64,000 bases of DNA from Dyadobacter jejuensis (GTDB lineage Bacteria; Bacteroidota; Bacteroidia; Cytophagales; Spirosomataceae): positions 62,001 to 126,000 of the forward strand of contig NZ_QGDT01000009.1 of NCBI RefSeq assembly GCF_003149085.1, in the 5' to 3' direction. The position numbers were made by a program, and so were the translations under genes. The notes under the pieces were generated by a model, which worked only from the letters and a program-made list of their open reading frames with translations, had not been told where the DNA came from and ran no database searches. Numbering within the stretch: position 1 is the stretch's first letter; the number at the start of each line of letters is the position of its first letter. Below are positions 9,219 to 17,146 of this stretch, one piece after another.

Positions 9219-10106
9219 ATGGAAACCATTCCGCACGTACATTTCAAAAATGATCAAGAACCCATAGGATTCGAGGCTATAGACTTACAAGAACTACTCA
9301 AACAGCCTCAACGCCCCTTGGATCACAATCCCTTTGCTGCGCATCGAATTCATTTTTTTGCAGTGCTTTTTATAAGTAAAGGAACTGCCACGCACCGTTT
9401 AGATTTCAACGAATACACCCTTCAAAGTGGGCAGTGCCTCATAATTGCCAAGGATCAGATCCATGCTTTCGACCCCAGTATGGAGTATGAAGGGACACTT
9501 TTGATATTTACAGACACCTTTTTATTCCGGTATCTTGCTCCAGCAGTACTTGGTAAAATAACCTGGCTTTTCAATTACCATTCTCATACTTCCCAGTACG
9601 ACACTTTCCCTCACTTCTCCCCACTATTGGAGATGGTCCATGATATTCAAAACCGCGGTACCATCAAAAACCCCTCTCCTATATTAGCCTCCTTATTATC
9701 GGTCATGCTTCTTGAATTTGAAGCGCACACTCCCACCTCACATAATGACCCATTACTGAATACGGAGGAAATCAAGATATTCGAAATGTTTAGGACAGAG
9801 GTAGTCACCCACTACCGTCACAACAGAAACGCCAACTATTTTGCCCAAAAGCTAGGAATATCTTACAAGCATTTAAATGAAATATGTAAGACATTTACCC
9901 AAACTACCGCCAAATCCTTTATTGATCAATATATCATCTTAGAAGCTAAAAGACACCTCAACACATCAGCCCTCTCTATCAAAGAGATAACCTATTTATG
10001 TGGCTTCGACGAACCCACCAATTTCCAAAAATATTTTAAAAAAATGACGAATGAGACCCCTAGAAAGTTTCGGTCCAGAAACAGATATATCATAGATTTA
10101 CCATAA
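9219..10106 (+). CDS. AraC-family transcriptional regulator
   Basis: 295 residues. The N-terminal part (about 40-130) looks like the AraC cupin-type sensing domain (FFAVLFISKGTATHRLDFNEYTL, then SGQCLIIAKDQIHAF). The C-terminal ~100 residues form the double HTH: YFAQKLGISYKHLNEICKT and IKEITYLCGFDEPTNFQKYFKKMTNETPRKFR, ending in the characteristic P(R)KFR. No membrane segment, so cytoplasmic. It lies between the DeoR gene and an NTF2-like lipoprotein gene 74 bases downstream, the most obvious candidate target. The ligand is unknown. Confidence 0.92.
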   Translation: METIPHVHFKNDQEPIGFEAIDLQELLKQPQRPLDHNPFAAHRIHFFAVLFISKGTATHRLDFNEYTLQSGQCLIIAKDQIHAFDPSMEYEGTLLIFTDTFLFRYLAPAVLGKITWLFNYHSHTSQYDTFPHFSPLLEMVHDIQNRGTIKNPSPILASLLSVMLLEFEAHTPTSHNDPLLNTEEIKIFEMFRTEVVTHYRHNRNANYFAQKLGISYKHLNEICKTFTQTTAKSFIDQYIILEAKRHLNTSALSIKEITYLCGFDEPTNFQKYFKKMTNETPRKFRSRNRYIIDLP

Positions 10107-10180
10107 ACTTCACCACATTCACCTTTATAGCCCAAGGCCGAGCGGGTACCTTTGTCCTATCAAGTTAAAACTTTATAGAC

Positions 10181-11035
10181 ATGTATCAATTGAAAACAAA
10201 ATTTTTGGCCTTGGCACTCCTTATGGTAGGTACCGCCTTGGTTTCCTGTAATGACGATGACGACGCCCCCCAATTAAATCAAATTCAAAAGACACAAGCC
10301 GTTCTGGAGGCCTTTGAATCGGGGAACAAGGAGGCGTTAGACTATATTAGCGACACCAAGTATATTCAACACAATCTTACATTTCCTGACGGGAAAGGAG
10401 TTCTAGCTGGTTTCTTTACGGGCGAGCCGACAGGCATTAAATTTGAAAACTTCAGAATTCTTGAGGCTGACAATATCGTGATTGCGCACAGCCGTTATGG
10501 TGGAGTATGGAATAACGGAACCCCTCAAATAGGATTGGATGTTTTCCGGTTCGAAAACGGGGCTATCGTAGAGCATTGGGACAACTTGCAGGACGAGAGC
10601 GACCCAGTTACCGACGTAGTCAATGGCAACACCCAGGTGAATGGACCTACTCAAATAGGAGACGGAGATGCCATTGCCAATAAGACCCTGATCACCAACA
10701 TGGTAAATGATATCCTTATTTCCGGAAAATGGAGTATCAGGGACACTTACTTTAGCGGTTCATACATTCAGCATAGCGTGGGCATGCCTAACGGTACCGA
10801 CTGGATGGCTAGCTTCCCTGAAGGCACTCCGTTTTACAAGAGCCTAAAGGCCATATATACCAGTGGCAATTTCGCTTTTGTAAGGGCCGAAGGATATCCT
10901 GACGCCACTACTGGTCTTTCCACCGCATTTTTCGACCTGTTCCGAATAGAAGATGGTAAAATAGTAGAACACTGGGACACTCAACAGGTAATCCCCGACG
11001 CTAGCACTTGGGCCAATACCAACGGGAAGTGGTAA
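10181..11035 (+). CDS. Two-repeat NTF2/SnoaL-like lipoprotein, probably surface exposed
   Basis: 284 residues. Signal peptide with lipobox LVSC (Cys23), directly followed by NDDDD, an acidic stretch of the kind that acts as a surface-export signal on Bacteroidota lipoproteins. The mature part contains two homologous halves: each has a YIQH motif (TKYIQHNLTFPDG; GSYIQHSVGMPNG) and ends in a strand with F-R-x-E-x-G-x-I/V-V-E-H-W-D, the hallmark of the SnoaL-like polyketide-cyclase/NTF2 fold. The repeated YIQH and EHWD could line a small-molecule pocket. The function is not known; binding or isomerisation of a hydrophobic ligand is possible. It lies directly downstream of the AraC regulator. Confidence 0.8.
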   Translation: MYQLKTKFLALALLMVGTALVSCNDDDDAPQLNQIQKTQAVLEAFESGNKEALDYISDTKYIQHNLTFPDGKGVLAGFFTGEPTGIKFENFRILEADNIVIAHSRYGGVWNNGTPQIGLDVFRFENGAIVEHWDNLQDESDPVTDVVNGNTQVNGPTQIGDGDAIANKTLITNMVNDILISGKWSIRDTYFSGSYIQHSVGMPNGTDWMASFPEGTPFYKSLKAIYTSGNFAFVRAEGYPDATTGLSTAFFDLFRIEDGKIVEHWDTQQVIPDASTWANTNGKW

Positions 11036-11067
11036 GTACCTTTTCTAATTAAACTCAACAAAGCATT

Positions 11068-11271
11068 ATGTCAGACGTACGCAAATGCCCCACCTGCTCA
11101 GGAAAGGCAAAATATTCAGAAAAAAACGGTGAGATTACTTACTCAGCAATAGAGGACGAGGAGGCATTCAAGAAAATTGTGCAACTAAAAAAAGCGCTTG
11201 CCAACTTCACTGAAAAGATAAAAACATTGGAAGCAGAGGTAGAGACGCTCCGTCAGGGGCAATCCGCCTAG
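11068..11271 (+). CDS. Small CxxC protein with C-terminal coiled coil, unknown function
   Basis: 67 residues. It starts MSDVRKCPTCSGKAKYSE, a single CxxC like half a zinc ribbon, and the second half (AFKKIVQLKKALANFTEKIKTLEAEVETL) is a heptad-patterned coiled coil. It might dimerise and complete a four-Cys metal site between two chains. No signal peptide or membrane segment. It lies 32 bases after the NTF2-like lipoprotein on the same strand and could be co-transcribed. I do not recognise a named family. Confidence 0.6.
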   Translation: MSDVRKCPTCSGKAKYSEKNGEITYSAIEDEEAFKKIVQLKKALANFTEKIKTLEAEVETLRQGQSA

Positions 11272-11304
11272 AGGAGTACCATCTTTTTCACCGTAGCAGA
11301 AACA

Positions 11305-11334
11305 TTTCTGGTGGGCATCCATACCCACCAGGAA
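11305..11334 (+). terminator. Hairpin after the AraC/NTF2-like/CxxC genes
   Basis: TTTCTGGTGGG (11305-11315) pairs with CCCACCAGGAA (11324-11334), one G-T pair, around an 8-base loop, 34 bases past the stop of the small CxxC gene. The tail is TATTTA rather than a clean T tract, so intrinsic termination is only likely. The remainder of this 203-base gap contains a second weaker hairpin (11386-11411) and no gene. Confidence 0.45.
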
Positions 11335-11474
11335 TATTTAGGAAATGACAGGGGGATAATCGGCGCTTTACTCTACACCTTGGTAATGGCGAGTTCATGA
11401 AGCACCGCCATAGTATGGGCAGCTCCCGCTTCTTCCCCACAACGAGGCTCTAGGTATTAATACAACAGGAAGGG

Positions 11475-12341
11475 TTAGGGTTTGTAATAAAACCCAGCTG
11501 GATCGGGGTACCGAAACTGAAATGAATACTTTGCCATCACCTTCTCGCTCGAAATAACTTTAAAAGGTTCAGGCGCTAGAGGCTCTAAAAAAGTAGGTGC
11601 TTCCCATCCAAACTCCCTGCACGTTTTTTCATAGACCTCTCCCCGATTAGTATGAATAGGCGCTACCCCATTAAAAGTCTCGTTGCTGACTCCATTCATA
11701 AGCATTTTCACGATCAGGCTCACGGCGTCGTCGCGATGGATGTAGTTGACGGGGGTATGATAGGTGGTAAGTCCCTTTTTACCTTTCACATACTTACCCG
11801 GAATACGGTCATAACCCAAGAGGCCACCGAGTCGCAAGACCCCTACTGAGCGAGTAGACCGCAACTGTTGCAGGCTATTTTCCACTTCAACCAGCTCCGG
11901 ACTGGCCGACTCTGCTGGGTCCGTAACATCCGACTCCACCAACACGCTGTTTAGGTCGGGATAAACGCTCGTAGAACTTATATAGAGCACTTCTTTAATG
12001 GGCGACTGTTCTATTTGGGCGATCACCGCCTGCATTTGTTGCTGATGAAACCCTGCAGCCCTCCGTCGAAAACCAGGCGGAATGGCAATAATGAGCATGT
12101 CGGCTTCGAAAAAACGTTGCAGGTCTTTACCCGCTCCAGCGAGTTCAGGCTGCAAGTCTATCAAATAACCGATTATACCTTTTGACGCAAAAACCCCCAG
12201 CTTATTAGGGTTTGTTGTACTCCCCTTCACCGTATATAAAATATCAGGAGCCTTTAATCGTTCAGCAAGAGGCATACCCAACCAGCCGCATCCTAAAATG
12301 CTCACCGTTTTTTTTCCTAATTTTGAATCCTGCACCGACAT
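11475..12341 (-). CDS. NAD(P)-binding epimerase/dehydratase-like protein (YeeZ type)
   Basis: 288 residues. The N-terminus has a dinucleotide-binding loop GCGWLGMPLAERL (about 17-29), as in the atypical short-chain dehydrogenases of the YeeZ type rather than classical GxxGxxG enzymes. A YISSTSVYPD segment at about 120-129 corresponds to the serine/tyrosine active-site region of extended SDRs, and LRLGGLLGYDRIPGKYVKGKKG fits the downstream fold. It probably acts in the cytoplasm on a nucleotide sugar or similar substrate, unknown here. The start codon abuts the divergent GldB-type gene, so the promoters overlap coding sequence or are very compact. Confidence 0.8.
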   Translation of the reverse strand: MSVQDSKLGKKTVSILGCGWLGMPLAERLKAPDILYTVKGSTTNPNKLGVFASKGIIGYLIDLQPELAGAGKDLQRFFEADMLIIAIPPGFRRRAAGFHQQQMQAVIAQIEQSPIKEVLYISSTSVYPDLNSVLVESDVTDPAESASPELVEVENSLQQLRSTRSVGVLRLGGLLGYDRIPGKYVKGKKGLTTYHTPVNYIHRDDAVSLIVKMLMNGVSNETFNGVAPIHTNRGEVYEKTCREFGWEAPTFLEPLAPEPFKVISSEKVMAKYSFQFRYPDPAGFYYKP

Positions 12342-12359
12342 TTGGATGACCTATTGACT

Positions 12360-13355
12360 ATGAATAAAATACTCTTTCTTTTTCTTTTACTGGCATGGGC
12401 CAGTTGCGATGTACAACGCCAGGATGATCCTAAAAATGCCCAGGCCCTACCCCTTGTTTACGAAAATCTGGACAAGGAATTACTGGCTGCCACATCCGCT
12501 AAAGATGTAGAAATTATTTTGAATAAACACCCTAGGATGGGCCACTATTACTTCAGTGACTTTGAGGGAACAACGGCAGAACTTGCCCAGCAGCTGTTCC
12601 AAATTATTGACAACCCCGACTTTCAGCGTTTTTCTAATCAAATTGACTCCCTTGTTGGAAACCGGGAAACAGCCATTATCAACCCCCTTCAGCAAGCTTT
12701 TGGGAATATAAAGTCGCAGTTTCCTAGCTTTCAAGCCCCCAAGATAGCCTTCATCCAGACGGGCTTCCTTGGTAACGACTTGTATGTATCGGACTCACTT
12801 ATAGTAGTCGGGCTCGACTATTTCGGTGGCCCCCAGGCCGCATTTCGCCCTCAAGTGTTCGACTACCAGCTTCGCCGCTACCAAAGTTCCAATATCGTTC
12901 CAGCCATCATTTATTATATTTCTGAACGTTACAACCGGCAGGACCCTCAAGACCAAACCCTGCTAGCCGACATGATCGGAATCGGTAAAAGCTTTGAGTT
13001 TGTAAAACAAGTCCTTCCCGAATACCCCGATAGCCTAATTATCGGCTATTCCGAAGATAATCTTCGTAGGGCCTACAATAGTCAAGGAGACATTTGGGCC
13101 TATATTATTGGCCGCAAACTGTTGTATGAAACCAATATTGCCACCAAAGATAAATACCTGGGAGAAAGACCCTTCGTAGTAGAAATGGGCCCCGATATAC
13201 CTGGAGGAATTGGCCGATGGATAGGCTGGCGGATTGTCAACAAATATGTATCTGAACATCCAGAGGTAACGCTCCCGGAGTTAATGAATATGGATAAGGC
13301 AGGCAATTTATTGCAGGAAGCGCGATATAAAGGGGAAAAGGACGAAGAGGAGTAA
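12360..13355 (+). CDS. gldB: GldB-like gliding motility lipoprotein
   Basis: 331 residues from the ATG at 12360; that start gives a clean lipoprotein signal peptide MNKILFLFLLLAWASC (Cys16), whereas the in-frame ATG 18 bases upstream would add a charged MDDLLT before it. The body matches GldB: NKHPRMGHYYFSDF near the N-terminus, the DSLIVVGLDYFGG segment and the C-terminal GGIGRWIGWRIVNKYVSEHPEVTLPELM. GldB is an envelope lipoprotein required for gliding in Flavobacterium johnsoniae and also occurs in non-gliding Bacteroidota, where the related domain looks like a degenerate metallopeptidase. No other gld gene is next to it. Confidence 0.8.
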   Translation: MNKILFLFLLLAWASCDVQRQDDPKNAQALPLVYENLDKELLAATSAKDVEIILNKHPRMGHYYFSDFEGTTAELAQQLFQIIDNPDFQRFSNQIDSLVGNRETAIINPLQQAFGNIKSQFPSFQAPKIAFIQTGFLGNDLYVSDSLIVVGLDYFGGPQAAFRPQVFDYQLRRYQSSNIVPAIIYYISERYNRQDPQDQTLLADMIGIGKSFEFVKQVLPEYPDSLIIGYSEDNLRRAYNSQGDIWAYIIGRKLLYETNIATKDKYLGERPFVVEMGPDIPGGIGRWIGWRIVNKYVSEHPEVTLPELMNMDKAGNLLQEARYKGEKDEEE

Positions 13356-13427
13356 GTTTTTTAAGTACTTTTGTCTGTATATTAATCCATGTACAACTGT
13401 ACTTTAGCCTTCAAAGAAACGATATAG

Positions 13428-14516
13428 ATGCCGATCACTTTACTCATTTTTCTACTTGCAGTCCCTGGTTTTGTGGTAGTTGGGGTGTATCTCGAACGGA
13501 AGGTATCGGCGTTTATCCAAGATCGGCTCGGTCCGATGGAAGTAGGAAAATGGGGCTTGCTTCAGTTGTTTGCTGACCTACTAAAACTATTGCAAAAGGA
13601 AGATATCGTCCCTAAGGCAGCCGATAAGAAACTCTTTTTGATGGCACCCATCGTTATTTTCGTATCGGTCTTTGCGGGTTTTGCAGTGGTTCCTTTAGCC
13701 CCTGAGCTTGCCGGGTCTGGAGCCACAGTAGGGGTGTTTTTTTTACTTACCATCGTTTCGGTCGACGTCATGGGCCTTCTCATGGCCGGCTGGGGGTCCA
13801 ACAATAAGTTTGCCTTATACGGCGCCATGCGGGCCGTCTCTCAGATGATCAGCTATGAAGTACCTTTAGGACTGAGTATCCTTTGTGTGGTCATGCTTTC
13901 TCAAAGCTTAGACCTCCAGGTGATCAGTTTCCAACAAGGCATTTATAGCCCCGAAACCAATTATCTGCTAGGAATTAAATCTTGGGGAATCGATATCTCT
14001 GGCATCGGCGGTATACTTAGCTGGAATATTTTAAGAAACCCATTCTTACTAATTGTATACGTTATCTTCTTTATAGCTTCTCTGGCCGAATGTAACAGGG
14101 CTCCGTTCGATTTACCAGAAGGGGAATCTGAACTAGTAGCCGGCTTCCATACTGAATATTCGGGGATGCGTTGGGCCTTCTTTATGCTTTCCGAATATGG
14201 CATGATGCTCCTAGTTTCCCTTTTAGGCGCCATCCTATTTTTGGGAAGCTGGAACACCCCTTTCCCTAACCTAGGCCCCATCAGGCTGGCCGATTGGACC
14301 AGTGGAGAGCCAGGCACCTGGTATGGGTATATCACTGGTGCTTTCTGGTTATTGAGTAAGGCCCTCCTGAGTGTTTTATTACAAATGTGGGCGCGCTGGA
14401 CACTCCCAAGACTACGCGTCGATCAACTCATGTATCTGGGCTGGAAGGTACTTACCCCGATAGGCCTCGTTCTCTTTTTTATCTGTGGAATATGGCGCCT
14501 ATTAGGGGTAGGCTAA
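13428..14516 (+). CDS. nuoH: NADH-quinone oxidoreductase subunit H (NuoH)
   Basis: 362 residues, eight or more hydrophobic helices, the normal NuoH size. Signature sequences are ERKVSAFIQDRLGPMEVGKWGLLQLFADLLKLLQKED near the N-terminus (quinone-site region), AMRAVSQMISYEVPLGLSI, and the acidic loop LAECNRAPFDLPEGESELVAGFHTEYSGMRWAFF. C-terminal WARWTLPRLRVDQLMYLGWK is also canonical. NuoH is the membrane subunit of complex I that joins the quinone site to the proton channels. Here it stands alone: no other nuo gene is within the window, so the remaining subunits must be encoded elsewhere. Confidence 0.96.
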   Translation: MPITLLIFLLAVPGFVVVGVYLERKVSAFIQDRLGPMEVGKWGLLQLFADLLKLLQKEDIVPKAADKKLFLMAPIVIFVSVFAGFAVVPLAPELAGSGATVGVFFLLTIVSVDVMGLLMAGWGSNNKFALYGAMRAVSQMISYEVPLGLSILCVVMLSQSLDLQVISFQQGIYSPETNYLLGIKSWGIDISGIGGILSWNILRNPFLLIVYVIFFIASLAECNRAPFDLPEGESELVAGFHTEYSGMRWAFFMLSEYGMMLLVSLLGAILFLGSWNTPFPNLGPIRLADWTSGEPGTWYGYITGAFWLLSKALLSVLLQMWARWTLPRLRVDQLMYLGWKVLTPIGLVLFFICGIWRLLGVG

Positions 14517-14966
14517 TTAGTTGACGATTTCAGCCTCTTCTAAGATATAATTCATCTGATAGATATCATCGGCATTGAGCTTAAGTACCCCCGTAAAAGT
14601 CAGACGCTCGTCTGTCTTAAACTTCCGTGCCTTTTTCTTGAAATTGAGTGTCATGACGGTTTCAGGCCCTGCCCCTCCACAAAAAAAACAGGCACTAAAA
14701 GGGAAGGCCGACAGTACATATAAGTTTGCGTCCAAGTCCACAGGAAGTATATATCCGGTAATGGATACTTGTTTATTTTTTATTTTTTGGACACTAGGTC
14801 CAAATGTCGGGTGCAACATATAAATAGACTCTTCGGGATACCATTTTTTCTTGAAGGTAACGTCTCTTAATGTCTCCCAAGTAAGCTTAATGGGGTTGGC
14901 GGCAGGGGTAAAAGAGGCCAAGCAGACCGTTAACATTAAAAGAACTAAAATTCGAAACGCTTTCAT
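14517..14966 (-). CDS. DUF3299-like secreted protein of a zinc-type ABC module
   Basis: 149 residues with a signal peptide (MKAFRILVLLMLTVCLASFTPAA). The core KQVSITGYILPVDL, then LSAFPFSACFFCGGAGPETVMTL, followed by a small OB-like half, matches the DUF3299 pattern in which the CFFCGGAGPE loop is the conserved centre. The paired cysteines could bind a metal. In Pseudomonas aeruginosa a DUF3299 protein (PA4066) accompanies an ABC ATPase and an FtsX-like permease in a zinc-limitation-induced operon; the same three types occur here in one orientation. The gene is separated from the permease by 49 bases and converges tail to tail with nuoH with no gap. Confidence 0.72.
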   Translation of the reverse strand: MKAFRILVLLMLTVCLASFTPAANPIKLTWETLRDVTFKKKWYPEESIYMLHPTFGPSVQKIKNKQVSITGYILPVDLDANLYVLSAFPFSACFFCGGAGPETVMTLNFKKKARKFKTDERLTFTGVLKLNADDIYQMNYILEEAEIVN

Positions 14967-15015
14967 ATAATAAAGGATAAGTAGGTAGAATAGGCAAACA
15001 AAATTAATCAGAATA

Positions 15016-16245
15016 TCATTCCTCGGCCAAGGTCCTGGAGATATTTACCCGGTATATCCCCAATGAAGGTAACAAGGCCGCCAAAAAGCCCACCAAAAGC
15101 GCCGCTCCTAGGAGGTACCACTCATTAGGTAATAGCTGAAATTGGGAAAAATCATAATGATAGTCCTTTTCGGCCGATTGGGCGAAAAGCCATAGCCCCA
15201 CACGACTGAGACCAATGCCAAAAACATATCCCATCACCGATAGAATAATACCTTCCAAAAGCAGCATTCCAAACAAACGGCTGCGGGTAGCACCCATCGA
15301 CAGCATGAGCGCCATTTCGTATTTCCGCTCTTTTAAAGAATTGTACAAGGAAATAAATACACTCAAGCCAGCAATGACGATGATCAGCAGGGCCAGCGCG
15401 CGTAAGGTGTCGATACCTATTCCTAAAAGCGAAAACAAGCGATTAATCTCAATACTGGGTAAGGCCGACTGCATGGAGGTATTTTGGTTAATTTGCCGGG
15501 GTAAGGTCATCAGGCCCATTGGGTTCCGAAACTTGATCAGCGCACTGGTTATTTCCTTCCCATGCTCCCCATGCGCTTCGCCACCCTGCTCGAGCTCGTT
15601 TAAAGCGGCGAGTCCAGGGGCCTCTTCTTCATGATCATGCACCTGCCAGATACTCTCCAGACTCGTCAGAATAAGTTGGTCTATCACCGACCCGTTCGCT
15701 TCAAAGACACCCACCACCTTATAAGGGTGGGCCCCGTGTGCTTCGCCGGCGCCGTCCAGCCCATGGGCACCTTCGAAGGTATCTCCAATTTTAAGTCCTG
15801 TCGCTTTAGCGACTTTGGCGCCTATGGTGACCGATTGGCTTTCCGAAAACAGCGTTCCTTGGGCCAGCTGGGCTTCAAAATGCCGAACATAACTACTATC
15901 GGTACCGATTATTCGATACCCATGATAGCTATCACCCATCGAAAGGGGGATTACCGTCTTCACAAACGGGTTACGAGCCAGCCGATTCACTTCTGTTAAA
16001 GGAATATTACCTGTAGGAGCGTCTATTTGATAAATGCTGGAGAGGATCAACTGCAAGGGGCTCCCCTTGGCTCCCACCACCATATCGACCCCTTTAATAT
16101 TTCGTTTAAATTGACTTTCTAATTGTTTGTCCAGCAATAGCAGCAGGGAAATCATGCCGATACCTAAAGTCAACAACATAATACTGAGAAAACTGTTTAA
16201 TTTTTTCTCTCTTAAATTGGCTAAGCTTAATTGAACAATATTCAT
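15016..16245 (-). CDS. FtsX/MacB-type ABC permease with His-rich periplasmic loops
   Basis: 409 residues: one N-terminal membrane helix (about 18-40), a large periplasmic domain (about 41-275), then three C-terminal helices, the FtsX/MacB four-helix layout. MVVGAKGSPLQLILSSIYQIDAPTGNIP after helix 1 matches the PA4065-like subgroup. The periplasmic part carries histidine clusters (AHGLDGAGEAHGAHP and HDHEEEAPG, then EAHGEHGKE), suited to binding zinc or another divalent metal. The ATPase gene precedes it by 27 bases. Such permeases usually move lipoproteins, peptides or other envelope substrates rather than ions; the zinc link is inferred from family and histidines. Confidence 0.88.
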   Translation of the reverse strand: MNIVQLSLANLREKKLNSFLSIMLLTLGIGMISLLLLLDKQLESQFKRNIKGVDMVVGAKGSPLQLILSSIYQIDAPTGNIPLTEVNRLARNPFVKTVIPLSMGDSYHGYRIIGTDSSYVRHFEAQLAQGTLFSESQSVTIGAKVAKATGLKIGDTFEGAHGLDGAGEAHGAHPYKVVGVFEANGSVIDQLILTSLESIWQVHDHEEEAPGLAALNELEQGGEAHGEHGKEITSALIKFRNPMGLMTLPRQINQNTSMQSALPSIEINRLFSLLGIGIDTLRALALLIIVIAGLSVFISLYNSLKERKYEMALMLSMGATRSRLFGMLLLEGIILSVMGYVFGIGLSRVGLWLFAQSAEKDYHYDFSQFQLLPNEWYLLGAALLVGFLAALLPSLGIYRVNISRTLAEE

Positions 16246-16272
16246 AATAAGAGCTAAAGGAGGTGTGAAGGC

Positions 16273-16926
16273 TTATAAAAAAACACGGTTAGGAAACTCA
16301 TCCTTAAGCCGTTGATCGTGAGTAACTACTAGGAGGCTGGCTCCAATGGCCTCAGATTGGGCCTTCAACAAACCGATTACTTTATGGCAATTATTATCGT
16401 CCAAACTCGATGTAGGCTCATCGGCTAATAATAATCTGGGGGAATTCATCAGGCAACGAGCTATGCTCACTCTTTGCTGCTCTCCTTGGCTGAGTTGCCA
16501 CGGCCTTTTGTCCAAGTGCCCGGCAAACCCCAGTTCTTCCGACAAATATTTCACTTTTTGAGCATCTTGCTCCTTAGCACCCAAGTAATTGGCCAATAAT
16601 AGATTATCCCTAACCGAAAGCGAACTTACAAAATGAGCCTTCTGATAAATAATGCCTATCTGCTGAGCCCGGGTCTGAACCATTTCCTTTTGGGTCAGGC
16701 CCTCCAAATTTCGACCATCTAGTACCATTTGCCCCCTATCGGGCTTGATCAGCAAGCCTAGCGTATGCAGCAGGGTGGTCTTTCCCTTTCCCGACTCACC
16801 AAGAATGAGTAGCGTTTCTCCATCTTCACAGTGTAGGTCAGGGAAGCTAAATTGTTTGGATTGATGATAAGCAAAATGTAAACCGTGGGTATAAATCATG
16901 ATCTGGGAAGGGAATAGCTTATGCAA
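16273..16926 (-). CDS. ABC transporter ATPase, MacB/LolD type
   Basis: 217 residues, a single nucleotide-binding domain. Walker A GESGKGKTT at about 37-45, Q-loop YQKAHFVSSLSVRDNLLL, signature LSQGEQQRVSIARCL, Walker B RLLLADEPTSSLDD and H-loop VVTHDQRL are all present, so it should be active. It pairs with the FtsX-like permease encoded 27 bases downstream. The start at 16926 gives MHKLFPSQIMIYTHGLHF; the second methionine (MIYTHGLHFAY) is an equally likely start. The upstream region contains a tandem 11-base repeat. Confidence 0.93.
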   Translation of the reverse strand: MHKLFPSQIMIYTHGLHFAYHQSKQFSFPDLHCEDGETLLILGESGKGKTTLLHTLGLLIKPDRGQMVLDGRNLEGLTQKEMVQTRAQQIGIIYQKAHFVSSLSVRDNLLLANYLGAKEQDAQKVKYLSEELGFAGHLDKRPWQLSQGEQQRVSIARCLMNSPRLLLADEPTSSLDDNNCHKVIGLLKAQSEAIGASLLVVTHDQRLKDEFPNRVFL

Positions 16927-16958
16927 TTATAAGAAACAATATGATGTCATCCATTCAT

Positions 16959-16980
16959 GACTAGGCAACGACTAGGCAAC
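16959..16980. repeat. Tandem 11-bp direct repeat upstream of the ABC operon
   Basis: GACTAGGCAAC occurs twice in perfect tandem (16959-16969 and 16970-16980), flanked on both sides by CATGAC. The repeat period is about one helical turn. It lies 33 bases upstream of the ABC ATPase start, in the 220-base spacer to the divergent outer-membrane gene. It could be an operator or a replication slippage product. Confidence 0.6.
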
Positions 16981-17146
16981 ATGACAAAATATCCAAGATT
17001 AGTATAATTTTATACCCTTCAGAAAGACTGCAAAATTTAAAATTGATATTTGCTTACAAATAAATCAAAAATAAATACGTTGAAAGGTATAGGAAAAGAG
17101 GAAGGAAAACCATCAACTGTTTTACTTTTGCAAAAATTTAGCATTT

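Noticed and set aside
17123..17130. TACTTTTG as promoter -7 of the first barrel gene
   Set aside because: The element matches, but no TTTG lies 19-20 bases upstream and the leader would be only about ten bases; left as a remark, not as a feature.
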